A stretch of 64,000 nucleotides of DNA from Billgrantia antri (GTDB lineage Bacteria; Pseudomonadota; Gammaproteobacteria; Pseudomonadales; Halomonadaceae). The notes under the pieces are model-generated. The model made no database searches. It had not been told where the DNA came from and saw only the letters and a list, made by a program, of their open reading frames with translations. Numbering within the stretch: the stretch's first letter is position 1; each line of letters begins with the position of its first letter. The translations under genes were made by a program, and so were the position numbers. The stretch lies in contig NZ_JAHYCA010000005.1 of the NCBI RefSeq assembly GCF_019430905.1, forward strand, positions 310,001 through 374,000. Reading direction: 5' to 3'. Below, one piece after another: positions 50,810 through 63,199 of this stretch.

Positions 50810-53800
50810 AGATCCTTGCCCTGCGCCTGGCCAACCTGGCTTCCCTGCCCGGCCTGCTGGAGCTCGATTTCACCGTTCCCCCGCTCAGCGATGCCGGCCT
50901 GTTCGCCATCACCGGCCCCACCGGGGCCGGCAAAAGCACACTGCTCGATGCCCTGTGCCTGGCGCTCTACGGCAACACGCCACGGCTACGCCAGGCCCCC
51001 GGCCGTGACGCCCCGCTACCCGACGTCGAAGGAGAGACGGTGAGTACCGCCGACCCGCGCACCCTGCTGCGCCGCGGCACGGCGAGCGGCCATGCCGAGG
51101 TCGATTTCCTCGGTCGCGACGGCCGCCGCTATCGTGCCCGCTGGGCCGTGCGTCGCGCCCGCGAGAAGGCGGGTGGCCGCCTGCAGGCGGTGGAACAGTC
51201 GCTCACCGACCTGGACGACGAGCGCCTGCTCACCGCCCAGAAGCGCGAATTCGACCGCCTGCTGCCGGAACGCCTGGGGCTCACCTTCGACCAGTTCACC
51301 CGCGCCGTGCTGCTGGCCCAGAGCGAGTTCGCCGCCTTTCTCAAGGCCGACGACAACGAGCGTAGCGACCTGCTGGAGCGCCTGACCGGCACCGCCGAAT
51401 ACTCGCGAATCTCCATCGCCGCCTACCGCCGTGCCAGCGAAGCCAGGAAGCGCGTCGATGCTCTGCAAGCCCGGCTCGCCGACGACCTGCCCGCCGAGCC
51501 CGAGGCGCGCGCCGAGCTGGAACAGGCCGCCAAGCAAGCCGAGACCGAACTGGCCGCCCTGCAGCGACAGAACCAGAGCCTGGAGGCTCGCCGGCAGTGG
51601 CACGCCATCGATGACCGGCTGCGCCAGGCCTACGCCGAGGGGCTACGGCAGCAGCGTGACACCGAAGCACATTGGCACTCGCTTGACGACGCTCGGGCCG
51701 ACCGCGAATGCCGCCGCCTGCTCGCGCCCCAGCGCCACCGCCTGCTGCGTCAGACCGCGCTGCCCCATGAGATCGCCGCGCTGGAGGACGCCCACCGTCA
51801 GACCCTCCAGGCCCTCGAGCAGGCCAAGGCCACCCAAGAGGCTGCCGAACAGACGCGGGACCAGGCCGCGCAGCAATTGAGTGCAGCCACCCATGAGCGC
51901 CAGCAGGCCGAACCCGCCCTGCGCCAGGCCCGTGAGCATACCCAGTCACTGGCGACTCTCGACCAACAGCTGGGCGAACTCGAGGCGCAGCATCGCGACT
52001 GCACCCTGCAGACCGAACGACTGGCCGAGCAGCGCCGGCAAGCCGACGCCAGGCATCTCGAACACAAGCGTAAACGCGACGAGTGGCAGGCTGCGCTGCG
52101 CCAATTGATGGGCAGCCATGAACGGCTCGACGCCGCACGCCAGGCGACCCAGCAGGCCCACGACCGTGCCGCCCGCCGCAGCCTGGCCTTGGGAGAGCTG
52201 GAAAGCCGTTGGCAGGAGGCCCAGCGCGCCGAGCAGGCCCAGCGCCAGCTGGGCAAACGCCTGGCCCTGGATGAAAAGCGTCAGGTCGAGTTGGCTACCC
52301 AGGGCAAGGCCGCGCGGGAGCGGCTCGACGAGTGGGAGCGCCACTACGCCACGCTACGCGATTTCATCGAACGCAGCCGCGCCGCCCGCAGCGAGAGTGT
52401 GGCACGCCTGCGTGAGACACTCCTTGAAGGCGAGCCCTGCCCGGTATGCGGTGGGCTGGACCACCCCTTCCGCCAACAGCCCCCAGCCACACCCGAGGCG
52501 GCGCAGCTCGCTGCCCAGCAGGCGCAGGAGGAGGAGCAACTGGCTGAGGCCAAACAGGCCTTCGAGCAGGCCCAGCGGGAACGCAACGACCTCGAGGGCG
52601 AGTACCGCGCCGTCATGGCGGCGCTGGCCCGCTGTCGCCAGGAGCTACAGCAGGCCGATGGTCGCCTGGCTCAGGCGCAGCAAACCTTGGCCGAGCATCC
52701 GCTCCACGCCGAACTCAACGCCATCGACACCGCCGAGCGCGACGCCTGGCTGGCGTACCAACGCCACGAGTGCGATGGCGAGCGCGAGCATGGCGAACGC
52801 ACGCTCCAGGCACTGGCCCGCGCCGAAGCCGAGCTGGCTCCGCTCGAGGATGCCCTGAGCCAGGGCGAGCTCGAGCTGGCCCAGCTCGAGGCCAGGCGGG
52901 CCGCGCTCGAAGCGGAGCTGAACAAGCAAGCCGAACGGCTGCCTCCCCTGCGCCAGCAGCGCAGCAAGGTGGCTACTACCCTCCAGACCCTGCTCGGCGA
53001 CCACCCTTCCGACGATGCCTGGCAGCAACAGTTGGAGGCGCGCCAGGAGTCGGCCCGTCAGCAGCGCGAACAGGCCATCGAGGGTTGCCATGGTGCCGAG
53101 CGGGAGCAGGCACGCCTGTCCCAGCAGGCAAGCCACGAGGCCCAGCGCATCGAGCAGCTCGTCCAGGAGGACGCTTCGCTGGAGCGTGAGCTGGCAGACT
53201 GGCGCCAGGCTCATCCGCAGCTGGACGACGCTACCCTGGCCCGGCTGCTAGCGCAGCCCCAGGCTGAAGCCGAGCGCGAGGAGCGCGAGCTTGCCGACGC
53301 CGACGAAGCCCGCCAGCGCACCGAGGCGAGTCTCGCCGAGCGGCGCCATGCGCTGGTCGAGCACCGCCGCGCCCTGGCGCTGAGCGACGCAAACGATAGC
53401 GACGAGGCGCTACTGAGTGAAGCCACCGAGGCGAGGATCAGCAGCCGTCATGAAGCGCTTGCCGCCGAGCGTGAGGCCCTGGCGCCGCAGTTGGAACAAG
53501 CCCAGCAGGCGCGTGATGACGCCGTTCATGCCCTGCGCTACGACGACCGCCGCCGCGCGCGCCAGCAGGAAGGCCAGGCCGAGCTGGAAGCGGCCCGCAG
53601 CGAGCATGTGCGCTGGGGGCGTATCAGCGAGCTGATCGGCTCTGCCGACGGCAAGACATTTCGCCGTATCGCCCAGGCCTACAATCTCGACCAGTTACTG
53701 GAGCACGCCAACGCCCACCTCAGCGGCCTCAGCCGGCGCTATCGACTGATACGCGGCGGCAGCGAACTCGGCCTGCTGGTGGTGGACCACGACATGGGCG

Positions 53801-54111
53801 ACGAGCGCCGCTCGGTGCACTCGCTCTCCGGCGGCGAGACCTTCCTCGTCTCGCTGGCGCTGGCCCTGGGGCTCGCCTCCATGGCCTCGGGCGAGCTCAC
53901 CATCGAATCGCTGTTCATCGACGAAGGCTTCGGCAGCCTCGACCCGCAGTCGCTGGCACTGGCCATGGAGGCTCTCGATGGCCTGCAGGCGCTGGGCCGC
54001 CGCGTCGGCGTGATCTCCCACGTGCAGGAGATGCACGAGCGCATTCCCGTACAGATCCAGGTGGAACCGCTGGGCAACGGCACGAGTCGAGCCAGGTTGA
54101 TCAGCACCTAA
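50806..54111 (+). CDS. sbcC: Exonuclease subunit SbcC
   Basis: A 1101-residue Rad50-like ATPase. Walker A is in GPTGAGKSTLLDALC (about 38-50). Two long coiled coils, rich in Glu, Gln, Arg and Ala, flank the zinc-hook motif CPVCGG near residue 545. The C-terminal ABC signature is SLSGGETFLVSLALALG and Walker B is LFIDEGFGSLD. It works with SbcD in clearing hairpins and stalled ends. GGAGGAG precedes the start, which overlaps the sbcD stop by 4 nt. Confidence 0.97.
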   Translation: MKILALRLANLASLPGLLELDFTVPPLSDAGLFAITGPTGAGKSTLLDALCLALYGNTPRLRQAPGRDAPLPDVEGETVSTADPRTLLRRGTASGHAEVDFLGRDGRRYRARWAVRRAREKAGGRLQAVEQSLTDLDDERLLTAQKREFDRLLPERLGLTFDQFTRAVLLAQSEFAAFLKADDNERSDLLERLTGTAEYSRISIAAYRRASEARKRVDALQARLADDLPAEPEARAELEQAAKQAETELAALQRQNQSLEARRQWHAIDDRLRQAYAEGLRQQRDTEAHWHSLDDARADRECRRLLAPQRHRLLRQTALPHEIAALEDAHRQTLQALEQAKATQEAAEQTRDQAAQQLSAATHERQQAEPALRQAREHTQSLATLDQQLGELEAQHRDCTLQTERLAEQRRQADARHLEHKRKRDEWQAALRQLMGSHERLDAARQATQQAHDRAARRSLALGELESRWQEAQRAEQAQRQLGKRLALDEKRQVELATQGKAARERLDEWERHYATLRDFIERSRAARSESVARLRETLLEGEPCPVCGGLDHPFRQQPPATPEAAQLAAQQAQEEEQLAEAKQAFEQAQRERNDLEGEYRAVMAALARCRQELQQADGRLAQAQQTLAEHPLHAELNAIDTAERDAWLAYQRHECDGEREHGERTLQALARAEAELAPLEDALSQGELELAQLEARRAALEAELNKQAERLPPLRQQRSKVATTLQTLLGDHPSDDAWQQQLEARQESARQQREQAIEGCHGAEREQARLSQQASHEAQRIEQLVQEDASLERELADWRQAHPQLDDATLARLLAQPQAEAEREERELADADEARQRTEASLAERRHALVEHRRALALSDANDSDEALLSEATEARISSRHEALAAEREALAPQLEQAQQARDDAVHALRYDDRRRARQQEGQAELEAARSEHVRWGRISELIGSADGKTFRRIAQAYNLDQLLEHANAHLSGLSRRYRLIRGGSELGLLVVDHDMGDERRSVHSLSGGETFLVSLALALGLASMASGELTIESLFIDEGFGSLDPQSLALAMEALDGLQALGRRVGVISHVQEMHERIPVQIQVEPLGNGTSRARLIST

Positions 54112-54148
54112 GGCGTGAGAACTCGTTCGATGACACATCGGTGGTGGA

Positions 54149-56659
54149 CTACCGAGCGATGGGTGGCGTCTCGCCGGCTAGTGGCTCCAGTATCGGTGGG
54201 AAATCGGCAGCGGGCATCGGCCGGCCGAACAGATAACCCTGGTAAAGAAAGCATCCCAAACCGGCAAGCACGGCACGCTGCATCTCCGTCTCGACACCTT
54301 CGGCAATGACGGCAAGCTCGAGGCTTCGGCCCAAGGCCACGATGGCGGCGGCGATGGGAGTAGACTGGGTGTCATGGCTCAGCCCACGGACGAAGGCAAT
54401 ATCGATCTTAAGCGTATCCAGCGGTAGCGACTTGAGGTAGAACAGCGAGGAGTAACCGGTGCCGAAATCGTCCAGAGCGAAGCTGACACCGATACGACGC
54501 AACAACCCCATCTTTTCGATGGTGCCTTCCGGGTCCTTGAGCAGCAGGGATTCGGTCAACTCGAGTGTCAGGCGGCCCGGTGCCACGTCATGCCGATAGA
54601 TGGCAGAGAGTACCTGGTCGACGAAATCCGGCTGCTGAAACTGCCGCACGCTGACGTTGAGGGATAGCTTGAGATCACAGCAGTCAGGCCGCTGGCGCCA
54701 CTCCCCAAGCAGGCGACACCCTTCCTGTAGCACCCAGTATCCGAGTGGCAGGATCAAGCCGCTCTCTTCGGCCAGAGGGATGAACTCGCTGGGTGAAATG
54801 AACCCGCGCACCGGGTGCTGCCAGCGAACCAGTGCTTCAGCGCCAATGATGCACTGGAGGGCATCCACCTGGGGTTGGAGATACAGGCTCAGCTCACCTT
54901 TGTCGATGGCGTGGCGAAGCTCACGCTCGAGGGTCAGCCTCATCTCCCGTTCCTGCTCCAGCTCCGGGCGGAATAGCTGGGGGGTCCCATCACGCTGCCG
55001 TTTGGCCTCGAGGAGAGCCAGGCCGGCACGCTTGAACAGGTGAGCCGGCATGGTGCCATGGTGTAGGTCGAAAACCAGCATGCCGACGCTGAGACGGCAA
55101 AGATAGGTGTGACCATGCAGCTGGTACTCGGTGGTGAGAGACACGAGCACACGCTCGGTAAGCGCGCGAGCCTCACCTTCGGCAGCTGTCTCTTGAGCAG
55201 CGCTCAACTGCGCAAGGAGGGCGAATTCGTTGCCGTCCAGGCGCGCCACATAAATGTCCTCAGCCGCCCAGCGACGCAAGCGTGTCGCAAGCTGGCGCAG
55301 CAATTCATCGCCGATGTCCTGACCCAGGCTATCGTTGAGTATCTTGAAACGATCGATATCGAACAATGCCAGCAGCGATAGTGTCGCTTCACCGTTCTGG
55401 TACTGCTTATCCTTGGTCAAGCGTTCCTGAAGCGCTCGTCGGTTAGGAAGTTCGGTCAGGGTATCGTGATAGGCCAGATAGCGAATTCGCTGCTGCGCCA
55501 TATGCTCGGCCGAGCGATCGGAGAGCAACGCAACATAGTCTCGCTCCTCGCTGTCGGCATAGGTCACACGGCTGACGCTGAGCCATGCCGGAAAGCGCTT
55601 GCCCCCGCAGTGCTGAGCCTCGATCAATCCGCTCCATTCTCCTTTTTTCTCCAGCGTCCTGAGCAGAGGCCCTTTGAATGCCTCGCTATTGGGGGCGAAG
55701 ACGAGCTTCCACGCCGACTGCCCCACGGCCCGTTCGATGTCCCAGCCAAGCATTTTCTCGAGCGCGGCGTTACTCAGCCGAATGCGAGCCTGTTCGTCCA
55801 GCACCGCGACGCCGTCATGCAGCGCAGACAGCACCTCCAGAAGACGGCGTCGCATCATGTGCTCGTGCTGCTCGCTGACGTGAAGCCGCCGCTGGGCTTG
55901 CGCTGCCACGACCGTCAGTAGGGCGACCAGAACCACACAGCTGCCAATGAGATAGATCAACCAATGCGATTCCGCCGTTGGCGGCAGCGGAGCCGCACCT
56001 GGGTGGGGAACGAACCAGGCAGCCCGCATGGCCACGTAGTGCATGCTGCAGATGGCGAGTGAGACGAACATGGCACTGATGAAGGCACAGGTCTTGGCGC
56101 GTCGCATGCCCCACTCCTGACGGCATAGGCGATAGGCATAGGCGCTAGCGACGCCGAGACCCACGGCCACGAATAGCGACAGGAGGAACAGCCAGAATTC
56201 ATGATAGAGCGACGCCGGCATATGCATGGCAGCCATACCGGTGTAATGCATCATGCCGATTCCCAGCCCCAAGCCGGTGCCGGCCAGCAGCAGTTCTGTA
56301 TGACTCGGCTCCTCACGTGCAAGCAGCGCCACGGCTACCAGGCTTCCCCCCACGGCCGGCACGATGGATAACAGCGTCAGGATCGGATCATGGTGTACGG
56401 CAAAATCGAGCTTATAGGCATGCATACCGGTAAAGTGCATGCTCCACACGCCCAGCCCCATGATGCCTGCCCCGGCGAAGAGCCAAAGCCGACGCCATCT
56501 CGCCTGCTGGGCTTTACTGACCAGCTTGATGAGATCCAGGCCGGCATAGGAAGCAGCCAGCGCAATCGCCCAGGAGACCAGCACCAGAGGGAGGTGATGT
56601 TCCCCCTGCACGGCTTCCAGAGAGCGCGGATCGAGGAGAAGGTTAGCCAGTATCGTCAT
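54149..56659 (-). CDS. MHYT-PAS-GGDEF-EAL protein, predicted c-di-GMP phosphodiesterase
   Basis: An 836-residue inner-membrane signalling protein. About seven membrane segments in the first 250 residues carry three MHYT motifs (SMHFTGM, MMHYTGM, SMHYVAM) thought to bind copper or sense redox gases. A PAS domain (about 280-390) follows. In the GGDEF domain (about 410-560) the signature reads RLDGNEFALL, so the GGDEF sequence is DGNEF and probably inactive as a cyclase. The EAL domain (about 580-830) is intact: AEALVRWQHP, LDDFGTGYSSL, LKIDIAFVRG and IAEGVET. The net activity is therefore likely c-di-GMP breakdown. Possible copper sensing by MHYT fits the copper genes elsewhere in the window, but only loosely. 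Confidence 0.92.
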   Translation of the reverse strand: MTILANLLLDPRSLEAVQGEHHLPLVLVSWAIALAASYAGLDLIKLVSKAQQARWRRLWLFAGAGIMGLGVWSMHFTGMHAYKLDFAVHHDPILTLLSIVPAVGGSLVAVALLAREEPSHTELLLAGTGLGLGIGMMHYTGMAAMHMPASLYHEFWLFLLSLFVAVGLGVASAYAYRLCRQEWGMRRAKTCAFISAMFVSLAICSMHYVAMRAAWFVPHPGAAPLPPTAESHWLIYLIGSCVVLVALLTVVAAQAQRRLHVSEQHEHMMRRRLLEVLSALHDGVAVLDEQARIRLSNAALEKMLGWDIERAVGQSAWKLVFAPNSEAFKGPLLRTLEKKGEWSGLIEAQHCGGKRFPAWLSVSRVTYADSEERDYVALLSDRSAEHMAQQRIRYLAYHDTLTELPNRRALQERLTKDKQYQNGEATLSLLALFDIDRFKILNDSLGQDIGDELLRQLATRLRRWAAEDIYVARLDGNEFALLAQLSAAQETAAEGEARALTERVLVSLTTEYQLHGHTYLCRLSVGMLVFDLHHGTMPAHLFKRAGLALLEAKRQRDGTPQLFRPELEQEREMRLTLERELRHAIDKGELSLYLQPQVDALQCIIGAEALVRWQHPVRGFISPSEFIPLAEESGLILPLGYWVLQEGCRLLGEWRQRPDCCDLKLSLNVSVRQFQQPDFVDQVLSAIYRHDVAPGRLTLELTESLLLKDPEGTIEKMGLLRRIGVSFALDDFGTGYSSLFYLKSLPLDTLKIDIAFVRGLSHDTQSTPIAAAIVALGRSLELAVIAEGVETEMQRAVLAGLGCFLYQGYLFGRPMPAADFPPILEPLAGETPPIAR

Positions 56660-56736
56660 GTACTGTTCTTCGGCATGGCAGCCGCCTTCTTGAGGGTGGC
56701 TCGGCAATATACGTTGAATAAATGTTAATGGCAGCC

Positions 56737-56764
56737 GAAAAAAGCGCCCCGTTGCCGGGGCGCC
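56737..56764 (-). terminator. Intrinsic terminator of katG
   Basis: On the minus strand GCGCCCCG-GCAA-CGGGGCGC is followed by six T residues. It is 26 nt after the katG stop. Confidence 0.9.
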
Positions 56765-56789
56765 TTTGTCTCCTAACTAACGTGGCGTA

Positions 56790-59108
<2,319 letters not shown>

Positions 59109-59120
59109 TCACACCGCGAC

Positions 59121-59156
59121 AATAGTAAATTTAAATAATATCATAGAATTCGATTG
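59121..59156. promoter_or_regulatory. AT-rich element between katG and argE
   Basis: Two ATAG elements (59122-59125 and 59143-59146) lie in a 36-bp AT-rich run. OxyR sites have ATAG/CTAT elements repeating every 22 bp; here the repeat is 21 bp and CTAT partners are missing, so this is a weak candidate only. Confidence 0.25.
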
Positions 59157-59234
59157 ATCCAGGCTTTCGACATGCCAAGCCTGAGGCCGACACAGGCGTG
59201 TTAGGCTAAGCACAGTAAATGTCAGGAGCGCCCT

Positions 59235-60389
59235 ATGACCGCCGCCGAAATGCTTGAACGCCTGGTGGGCTTTGCCACCGTTTCCCGCGATTCCAACCTC
59301 GAACTGATCGCCTTCGTCGAGGGCTACCTCGACGAGCACGGGGTCGAGCATTGGCGGGTGGAGAGCGACGACGGCAAGAAAGCCAACCTGCTGGCGCGCA
59401 TCGGGCCGGAGGTGGAAGGTGGCGTGGTGCTCTCGGGGCATACCGACGTGGTGCCGGTGGACGGCCAGCCGTGGTCAACCGATCCGTTCACCCTGGTGGA
59501 TAAAGGCGACAACAAGCTCTACGGTCGCGGCACCTGCGACATGAAGGGCTTCATCGCCTGCGCCCTGGCCGAGCTGCCCGAGTGGCTGAAGCGCGGCCTG
59601 GACAAACCGATCTACCTGGCGCTCTCCTACGACGAGGAAGTGGGCTGCATCGGTGCGCCGCGCATGATTGAGCGGTTGATGGCCGACCACCCGCGCCCCG
59701 CGGCAGTGATCGTCGGCGAACCGACGATGATGCAGCCGGTAGTGGCCCACAAGGGCGCCACCAACCTGCGCACCACGGTGACCGGCCGCGCTTCGCACTC
59801 CAGCCAGGTCGACCAGGGGGTTTCGGCGATCCATGTGGCCGCACGGCTGGTGACGAAGATCGAGGACGTGATGAGCGAGCTGCGCGCCGAGGGCCGCGTC
59901 GACGAGGCCTTCAACGTCGCCCACTCCAGCCTGCACGTGGGCAAGATCGCCGGCGGTACCGCAATCAACATCATGGCGCGGGAATGCACCTTCGAATGGG
60001 AGATCCGCCATCTACCCAGCGACCGCTTCGATGAGCTGATCGGCCGCGTCAACGCCTATGCCGAGGAGCTCGAGGCCGAGATGCAGCGACGCGCGCCCGA
60101 GACGGGCATCGTTACCGAAGCGCTCAACGTCACCGTGCCGGCGCTGGCCGACGACAACAATGCCCAAGTGCTCGACCTGTGTCGCGAGCTGCTCGGCGAG
60201 CAACCCAGCGGCGCGGTGGCCTACGCCACCGAGGCCGGCCAGTTCCAGCGCGTGGGGCTGCCCACCGTGATCTGCGGCCCCGGCAGCATCCGCCAGGCGC
60301 ACCAGCCCGACGAGTACATCGAGATCGATCAGCTCGCGGCGGGCACTCGCTTCATGCAGGCGCTGGGGCGGCGGCTGGCAAACTGCTAG
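59235..60389 (+). CDS. argE: Acetylornithine deacetylase
   Basis: A 384-residue M20-family zinc hydrolase that removes acetyl from N-acetylornithine in arginine synthesis. Metal ligands and catalytic acids: SGHTDVVPVDG, YGRGTCDMKGF, YDEEVGCIGAPRM (Glu pair) and the C-terminal GPGSIRQAHQPDEYIEI (His). GEPTMMQPVVAHKG and GRASHSSQVDQGVSAIH are the family dimer-domain motifs. AGGAG precedes the start. It ends with a 4-nt overlap of the opposing lactonase gene. Confidence 0.93.
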   Translation: MTAAEMLERLVGFATVSRDSNLELIAFVEGYLDEHGVEHWRVESDDGKKANLLARIGPEVEGGVVLSGHTDVVPVDGQPWSTDPFTLVDKGDNKLYGRGTCDMKGFIACALAELPEWLKRGLDKPIYLALSYDEEVGCIGAPRMIERLMADHPRPAAVIVGEPTMMQPVVAHKGATNLRTTVTGRASHSSQVDQGVSAIHVAARLVTKIEDVMSELRAEGRVDEAFNVAHSSLHVGKIAGGTAINIMARECTFEWEIRHLPSDRFDELIGRVNAYAEELEAEMQRRAPETGIVTEALNVTVPALADDNNAQVLDLCRELLGEQPSGAVAYATEAGQFQRVGLPTVICGPGSIRQAHQPDEYIEIDQLAAGTRFMQALGRRLANC

Positions 60390-61276
60390 GCTTGGCAGAA
60401 GCCGGGCTCGGCGAGCCCCTCCCCCCCCGTTCTCATCTGCAGCAGGCTGCCGGCCTGCGGCCAGCGCGCCTTACCCTCGGCGTCCAGGTGCTGGGTCGCG
60501 GTGGTGATGTAGAGCGTGCGCAGATCGGGCCCGCCGAAGGCCACCATGGTCGGGTGCGGGCACGGCACCTCATGCTCCGCCACAGGCTCACCCTCGGGCG
60601 AGAAGCGCACGATACGCCCGCCGTCGTAGAGGGCGCTCCAGTAGCAACCCTCGCTGTCCACCGCCGCGCCGTCGGGCACGCCAGGCAGGCCCAGCCTTTC
60701 CAGGTCGACCCAGGTTTCTCCCTCGCCCAGCGTGCCGCTGTCGAGGTCGAAGGGGTAGCGCAGGATGCGTCGCGTCAGCGAGTCCGTGTGGTAGAGCCAT
60801 CGCCGGTCGGGGCTGAAGGCCAGGCCGTTGGAGATGCCGATGCCCGTCAGCCGCGGCGTCAGCTCACCCCGGTCGAGACAGTAGAGCGCCGCGCTGGGGC
60901 TCGATTCGTCGGCGTCGATGGTGCCCGCCCACAGCCGCCCGGTGGCGTCGCAGCGGCCGTCGTTGAAGCGGTTGCCGTACCCCGCCTGCTCCCATTCAGG
61001 ATTGTCGGCCAACCGCTCGGGCTCGCCGCTTTCGGGCAGACGCAGGATACCCGACGCGGTAGCGGCCACCAGGCCCGCGGCGTCGATCGCCACGCAGCCC
61101 ACCTTCTCGCCCAGCTCGATGCGTGCCGGAGCACCACCCTCCTGCGGACGCCAGGTGTAGACATGACCGTTGTTGATATCGGCCCAATACAGCGTCTGGC
61201 GTGCCACCGACCACACCGGGCTCTCGCCCAGGCTCATGTCGAGCTCGACCGCCACTTCAATGCTGCCCTCTGGCAT
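60386..61276 (-). CDS. SMP-30/gluconolactonase family sugar lactonase
   Basis: A 296-residue six-bladed propeller lactonase that opens aldonolactones to aldonic acids. Metal ligands: Glu in LGESPVW, Asn in GNRFNDGRCD, Asn in GISNGLAFSPD and Asp in GVPDGAAVDSEG. GAGAGGAAAC precedes ATG 61276, preferred over 61306. Next to an IlvD/Edd dehydratase and a sugar transporter remnant, it is the second step of a non-phosphorylated sugar pathway (for example arabinose or xylose). No dehydrogenase gene is in the window. Confidence 0.9.
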   Translation of the reverse strand: MPEGSIEVAVELDMSLGESPVWSVARQTLYWADINNGHVYTWRPQEGGAPARIELGEKVGCVAIDAAGLVAATASGILRLPESGEPERLADNPEWEQAGYGNRFNDGRCDATGRLWAGTIDADESSPSAALYCLDRGELTPRLTGIGISNGLAFSPDRRWLYHTDSLTRRILRYPFDLDSGTLGEGETWVDLERLGLPGVPDGAAVDSEGCYWSALYDGGRIVRFSPEGEPVAEHEVPCPHPTMVAFGGPDLRTLYITTATQHLDAEGKARWPQAGSLLQMRTGGEGLAEPGFCQA

Positions 61277-61310
61277 GTTTCCTCTCTCGTATTCCACGGC
61301 TTCCATGACC

Positions 61311-63110
61311 TCAGTGATTGTCGCGCGGCGGACTCTGGCGTGCCACGTCGCGGTATTTCGTAGCCCCTTCCAGCGTCATGCCTCGATCTAGCGGTTCCAC
61401 CAAGGTGCGCTGGATCTCCTGCCATGGGGTCTGGTGGCCGGGGTAGCGATAGCCTCCCTGCTGCTCGAGCCGCTCACGGCGCGCCTCGATCTCGTCCTCC
61501 TCGATCAGCAGGCGCACTTCGCCGCGATTGAGGTCGACGCGCAGCCGATCGCCGTTCTCGAGCAGCGCCAGGCCGCCGCCGGTGGCCGCCTCGGGCGCGG
61601 CATTCAGGATCGACGGAGAACCTGAGGTGCCCGACTGGCGCCCGTCGCCCAAGCACGGCAGCGACTCGATGCCGCGCTTGATCAGCGCCTCGGGTGGTTG
61701 CATGTTGACCACCTCGGCGCCACCGGGGTGACCCACCGGGCCAGCCCCGCGCATCACCAGGATAGTGGTCTCGTCGATTCCGAGCGCTGGGTCGTCGATG
61801 CGCGCGTGGTAGTCCTCCGAGCCGTCGAATACCACCACCTTGCCCTCGAAGGCATTGGGGTCGTCGGGGTTGGAGAGAAAGCGTGTGCGAAAGTCGGCTG
61901 AGATCACGCTGGTCTTCATCAATGCCGAGTCGAACAGGTTGCCCTTGAGGTTGAGGAAGCCGGCCTGCTCGACCAGCGGGTTGTCATAGCGGCGAATCAC
62001 CTCGAGATCCTGAGTCTCGCAGCCGGCGCAGTTGTCGGCCAGCGTGCGGCCGTTGACGGTGAGGACGTCACCGTGGAGCTTGCCGGCGCCGAGCAGCTCA
62101 TGAACCACCGCCGGCACGCCGCCGGCGCGGTGAAACTCCTCGGAGAGATAGGCCCCGGCGGGCATCACGTTGGCCAGCAGCGGAACGGCGTGGCCCAGCG
62201 CCTGCCAGTCGTCGTTGCTCAGCTCGATGCCGGAGTGGCGCGCGATGGCGTTGATATGGATCGGCGCGTTGGAGGAGCCGCCCAGTGCCGAGCACACCAC
62301 AATGGCGTTCTCGAACGCCTCGCGGGTAAGGATGTCGCTGGGACGCAGGTCGGCCCACACCATGTCGACGATGCGCGACCCGGTGTCGTAGGCCACCATC
62401 GCGCGCTCCTTGTAGGGCGCGGGAATCATCGCCGAGCCGGGCAGGCTCATGCCCAGCGCCTCGGCCATGGAGTTCATGGTCGAGGCGGTGCCCATGGTGT
62501 TGCAGTGCCCCACTGAGGGTGCCGAGTCGGTAGCCCGGGCGAGGAACTCGGCGTAGTCGATGTCGCCCGCGGCGAGCCGCTTGCGCAGCTCCCAGATGAT
62601 GGTGCCGGAGCCTACCCGGTCGGCGCCGCGCCAGCCGTTGAGCATCGGCCCGCCGGAGAGCACGATGGCGGGAATGTTGACCGTGGCGGCGGCCATCAGG
62701 CTCGCCGGGGTGGTCTTGTCGCAGCCGGTGGTGAGCACTACGCCGTCGAGCGGGTAACCGTGCAGCACTTCGACCAGGCCCAGGTAGGCCAGGTTGCGGT
62801 CGAGCGCGGCGGTGGGCCGCCGCGCGTTCTCGTGGATCGGGTGCAGCGGGAACTCGAACGGCACCCCGCCGGCGGCACGAATGCCGTACTTGACCCGTTT
62901 CACCAGCTCGATGTGGTGGCGGTTGCATGGCGTCAGGTCGGAGCCCGACTGGCAGATGCCGATGATCGGCTTGCCGCTGGCGAGCTCCTCCAGGGTGATG
63001 CCGTAGTTCATGTAGCGCTCGATGCACAGCGCCGTGGTGCCCGGGTGCTCGGGGTTGTCGAACCACCAGCGCGAGCGCAGCTGGTCGGGCGTGATCTTGC
63101 GGTCGGTCAT
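61311..63110 (-). CDS. IlvD/Edd-family sugar-acid dehydratase (arabonate dehydratase-like)
   Basis: A 599-residue Fe-S dehydratase. Cysteines likely to hold the cluster are in [24 protein letters not shown] and [35 protein letters not shown] is a hallmark of the family. Length and the opening [26 protein letters not shown] match L-arabonate/D-xylonate dehydratases rather than IlvD. The lactonase gene begins 34 nt after it, so the dehydratase acts on the acid the lactonase releases. AGAGGA precedes the start at 63110. Confidence 0.88.
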   Translation of the reverse strand: MTDRKITPDQLRSRWWFDNPEHPGTTALCIERYMNYGITLEELASGKPIIGICQSGSDLTPCNRHHIELVKRVKYGIRAAGGVPFEFPLHPIHENARRPTAALDRNLAYLGLVEVLHGYPLDGVVLTTGCDKTTPASLMAAATVNIPAIVLSGGPMLNGWRGADRVGSGTIIWELRKRLAAGDIDYAEFLARATDSAPSVGHCNTMGTASTMNSMAEALGMSLPGSAMIPAPYKERAMVAYDTGSRIVDMVWADLRPSDILTREAFENAIVVCSALGGSSNAPIHINAIARHSGIELSNDDWQALGHAVPLLANVMPAGAYLSEEFHRAGGVPAVVHELLGAGKLHGDVLTVNGRTLADNCAGCETQDLEVIRRYDNPLVEQAGFLNLKGNLFDSALMKTSVISADFRTRFLSNPDDPNAFEGKVVVFDGSEDYHARIDDPALGIDETTILVMRGAGPVGHPGGAEVVNMQPPEALIKRGIESLPCLGDGRQSGTSGSPSILNAAPEAATGGGLALLENGDRLRVDLNRGEVRLLIEEDEIEARRERLEQQGGYRYPGHQTPWQEIQRTLVEPLDRGMTLEGATKYRDVARQSPPRDNH

Positions 63111-63199
63111 GTCGCGATCCTCTTGCGAGTCGGCGGTCTCGGTCTCGATCTGATTGTCGGTTGTCGTATGACAGTCATACACGACGAATACCGGTGACG

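Noticed and set aside
59121..59156. OxyR binding site for katG
   Set aside because: ATAG elements are 21 rather than 22 bp apart and lack CTAT partners; kept only as a low-confidence AT-rich element.
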